This document shows, piece after piece, positions 34,291 through 35,432 of a stretch of DNA of 35,432 nt. The stretch spans positions 1 to 35,432 of the forward strand of contig JANXZJ010000072.1 in the NCBI GenBank assembly GCA_025355585.1, given 5' to 3'. Within the stretch, counting starts at the first letter, position 1. Each line of letters opens with the position of its first letter. The notes under the pieces were generated by a model. That model made no database searches and was not told the origin of the DNA. It saw nothing but the letters and a program-made list of their open reading frames with translations. The translations under genes and the position numbers were made by a program. The DNA is from Mariniphaga sp. (GTDB lineage: Bacteria; Bacteroidota; Bacteroidia; Bacteroidales; Prolixibacteraceae).

Positions 34291-34843
34291 CTAAAACACA
34301 AATGGGAACGACCCTTTCGAGTAGTTCCCATTTCGTCGTTTTTGAATTGCTTCAACAGCGGCGTCAAGTTACGGTTATTGTGGTTGGCTGCATTTTCATC
34401 TTCGTCCTGCTTGCGCATTCTGTCGATTATTTTTCAACCCATCGCTTTTGGGTTTTGCCTTTTACAGCATCACCTTCCGGCTGTCCCTTCGGTTTTCCTT
34501 GCGGTCGACCTTCCTGAACGGAGCGTTTTTACAGAAAACAGGTTGGAACATCACTTGCGATCAGTACTTCTGCTGCCTGGAACATTTGAGACTTTTCAGC
34601 TTTCCTGTTCCCCGGAATATTTCACGAAACTTGCGTCTCCTTTTTTATCCGCTCTTTAACTCAACCTTCTAATGAACGACTGGCGTTTTTCCGGTTGACT
34701 GAACTAATCAGATTGCTCTTTTCGTCCAACCTCTGACTCTTCTGTTGTGCAAACCCGAAGGCTTGAATGATCTGGTTCTTTACTCAGCTAAGAGCATCTC
34801 CCCGTTTCCACTACTTCAAAGTAACCTTTTATCGCTGACCTGA
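34291..34843 (-). ncRNA. Large structured RNA, copy 2 (unrecognised class)
   Basis: A predicted minus-strand transcript of about 553 nt with its own promoter (34849-34880) and terminator (34300-34333). Seen hairpins on the minus strand include CAAGCC-UUCG-GGUUUG near 34756, GCUC/GAGU near 34785, UCAACC/GGUUGA, GAGAC/GUCUC, AACCC/GGGUU near 34440 and the UAAC/GUUG stem at 34353-34371. Compared with copy 1, most changes in these stems keep pairing. A 42-codon frame starting MRKQDEDENAANHHN runs through the terminator and is not kept in copy 1, so I treat it as chance. Confidence 0.68.
34300..34333 (-). terminator. Terminator of RNA copy 2
   Basis: AAATGGGAAC (34300-34309) with GTTCCCATTT (34324-34333). 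On the minus strand the inner stem is ACTC-GAAA-GGGT where copy 1 has ACTT-GAAA-GAGT: both changed pairs stay pairable (U-A to U-G, U-G to C-G). TTTGTGTTTTAGG follows. Confidence 0.75.
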
Positions 34844-34848
34844 TATTT

Positions 34849-34880
34849 CAAAGATATGTGATCACCCACATCCCTGCAAA
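34849..34880 (-). promoter_or_regulatory. Promoter of RNA copy 2
   Basis: On the minus strand: TTTG (34880-34877), exactly 20 bases, TATCTTTG (34856-34849). Identical boxes and spacing to copy 1. Confidence 0.85.
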
Positions 34881-34903
34881 TATTTTCAGCCATTTGTATC
34901 AAC

Positions 34904-35223
34904 CTTAAATCAACTATGTATTAACATGTGTTACAAACATTTGTTAATAATATTATTGTGGTTAGTTGGTTAATATTTAGATATTTGCGATTTGTGCTGA
35001 TTTTTCCGGTGAAGAATTATTTTATAACCTGTTGATTTCCGGCTAACAAAACCGGTGAAATGGGGTCAAACTGATTCCGAATTTATGTGCGGAAAAGCGT
35101 GAAATTGCCTGGATCATTATATGGGTAAGAAAAGGGTTAAAACAGATATTTTTAATGTGTTAGGGTAACACCGGAATATGTTTGGATTTTCAAATTGCCG
35201 AATGTCCAAAATGCAGTGGGGGC
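34904..35223. other. AT-rich linker between repeat copies 2 and 3
   Basis: About 320 gene-free bases. It shares scattered blocks with the previous linker near its left end (ACTATGTATTAAC, AATATTTAG) and is otherwise unrelated. CCGGT at 35008 and ACCGG at 35050 could pair. No ORF that I would defend. Confidence 0.55.
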
Positions 35224-35226
35224 CTT

Positions 35227-35432
35227 AAAACACAAATGGGAACGACCCTTTCGAGTAGTTCCCATTTCGTCGTTTTCGAATTGCTTCAGCCGCGGCGTCA
35301 GGCTACGGTTATGGTGGTTGGCTGCATTTTCATCTTCGTCCTGCTTGCGCATTCTGTCGATTATTTTTCAACCCATCGCTTTTGGGTTTTGCCTTTTACA
35401 GCATCACCTTCCGGCTGTCCCTTCGGTTTTCC
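35227..35432 (-). ncRNA. Large structured RNA, copy 3 (3' part only)
   Basis: The 3' 200 nt of a third copy; its promoter would lie about 350 bases beyond the window. The hairpin at 35287-35305 reads on the minus strand UAGCC-loop-GGCUG where copies 1 and 2 have UAACU-loop-UGUUG, with the 9-base loop unchanged. The terminator hairpin is at 35234-35267. Confidence 0.6.
35234..35267 (-). terminator. Terminator of RNA copy 3
   Basis: AAATGGGAAC (35234-35243) with GTTCCCATTT (35258-35267), inner stem and GAAA loop as in copy 2, followed on the minus strand by TTTGTGTTTTAAGG. Confidence 0.75.

Larger units (their letters stand above)
34289..34903 (-). repeat. Tandem repeat copy 2 (complete)
   Basis: Second direct copy, same orientation and boundaries as copy 1, from the terminator side (34289) through promoter and upstream box (34903). 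The left part is closer to copy 3 than to copy 1 (for example in the terminator loop and the GCATTTTCATCTTCGTCC block), while a few positions agree with copy 1 against copy 3. Confidence 0.9.
35224..35432 (-). repeat. Tandem repeat copy 3 (cut by window end)
   Basis: Third direct copy; the first 209 bases, equal to the 3' end of the minus-strand RNA, are visible up to the window edge. It is almost identical to copy 2 except for a cluster of changes at 35276-35316, several of which are paired changes in one hairpin. Confidence 0.88.

Noticed and set aside
33276-34843. Known large RNAs (tmRNA, RNase P RNA, group II intron, 6S RNA)
   Set aside because: No tRNA-like acceptor end or tag reading frame, no RNase P core motifs, no intron domain V hairpin or reverse transcriptase, and far too long for 6S RNA. 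Judged by eye only; a covariance search would be decisive.
35152-35352. Minus-strand ORF of 66 codons in repeat copy 3 (MRKQDEDENAANHHN...)
   Set aside because: It runs through the terminator hairpin into unrelated linker, and in copy 1 the same frame has a stop after seven codons. The changes between copies preserve RNA pairing rather than protein.
33273-35432. CRISPR array or insertion sequence as explanation of the repeats
   Set aside because: Units are about 1 kb, without short regular repeats and spacers, without cas genes, transposase or terminal inverted repeats.

Overview
The window comes from a Bacteroidota chromosome. I would place it near Bacteroidales/Marinilabiliales, but that is inference. 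Three things point there. Promoters match the Bacteroidota pattern (TTTG, 18-21 bases, TAnnTTTG). Start codons sit behind A-rich leaders rather than Shine-Dalgarno motifs. The block HU, a tiny Lys/Arg-rich ribosomal protein, then RNase G is typical of the phylum. Gene ends are often marked by long AT-rich hairpins that can serve both strands.

Positions 1-8140 are mostly housekeeping: HU, a 30-residue bS22/mS38-like protein, RNase E/G, a full-length DsbD, a nicotinamidase-like cysteine hydrolase, then on the minus strand methionine aminopeptidase and MiaA, then a Yip1-type membrane protein and SmpB. Positions 8142-11060 hold a minus-strand set (small lipoprotein, PadR regulator, PspC membrane protein, DUF4252-like secreted protein) behind a promoter covered by two dyads, probably a self-regulated envelope-stress operon. 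Positions 11459-20654 carry a secreted CE7-type esterase, BipA/TypA, TrkH, a DMT exporter, a TIP30-like NAD(P)-binding protein with an Omp85 barrel, and endonuclease IV.

Positions 20655-25740 contain a protein with the fold of a tyrosine recombinase but none of its catalytic residues, then a sialate O-acetylesterase, a PhzF-family protein and an AmmeMemoRadiSam B-A fusion that appears to be exported. Positions 25867-33246 form a plus-strand sugar catabolic cluster: creatininase-family hydrolase, MFS importer, cytoplasmic GH88-like hydrolase, TIM-barrel isomerase, Gfo/Idh/MocA dehydrogenase, SDR and secreted ThuA. It fits uptake and oxidative breakdown of a uronate-containing or 3-keto sugar, though the substrate cannot be read from sequence.

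The most unusual part is 33273 to the end. Three tandem copies (the third cut by the window edge) of a roughly 550-nt sequence lie on the minus strand without a conserved ORF. Each complete copy has a perfect promoter (TTTG-N20-TATCTTTG), and all three end in a GGGAAC/GTTCCC hairpin followed by a T-rich tract. Differences between copies preserve base pairing in several hairpins, including an A-U to G-C exchange. I read this as a tandem array of a large structured noncoding RNA that I do not recognise.
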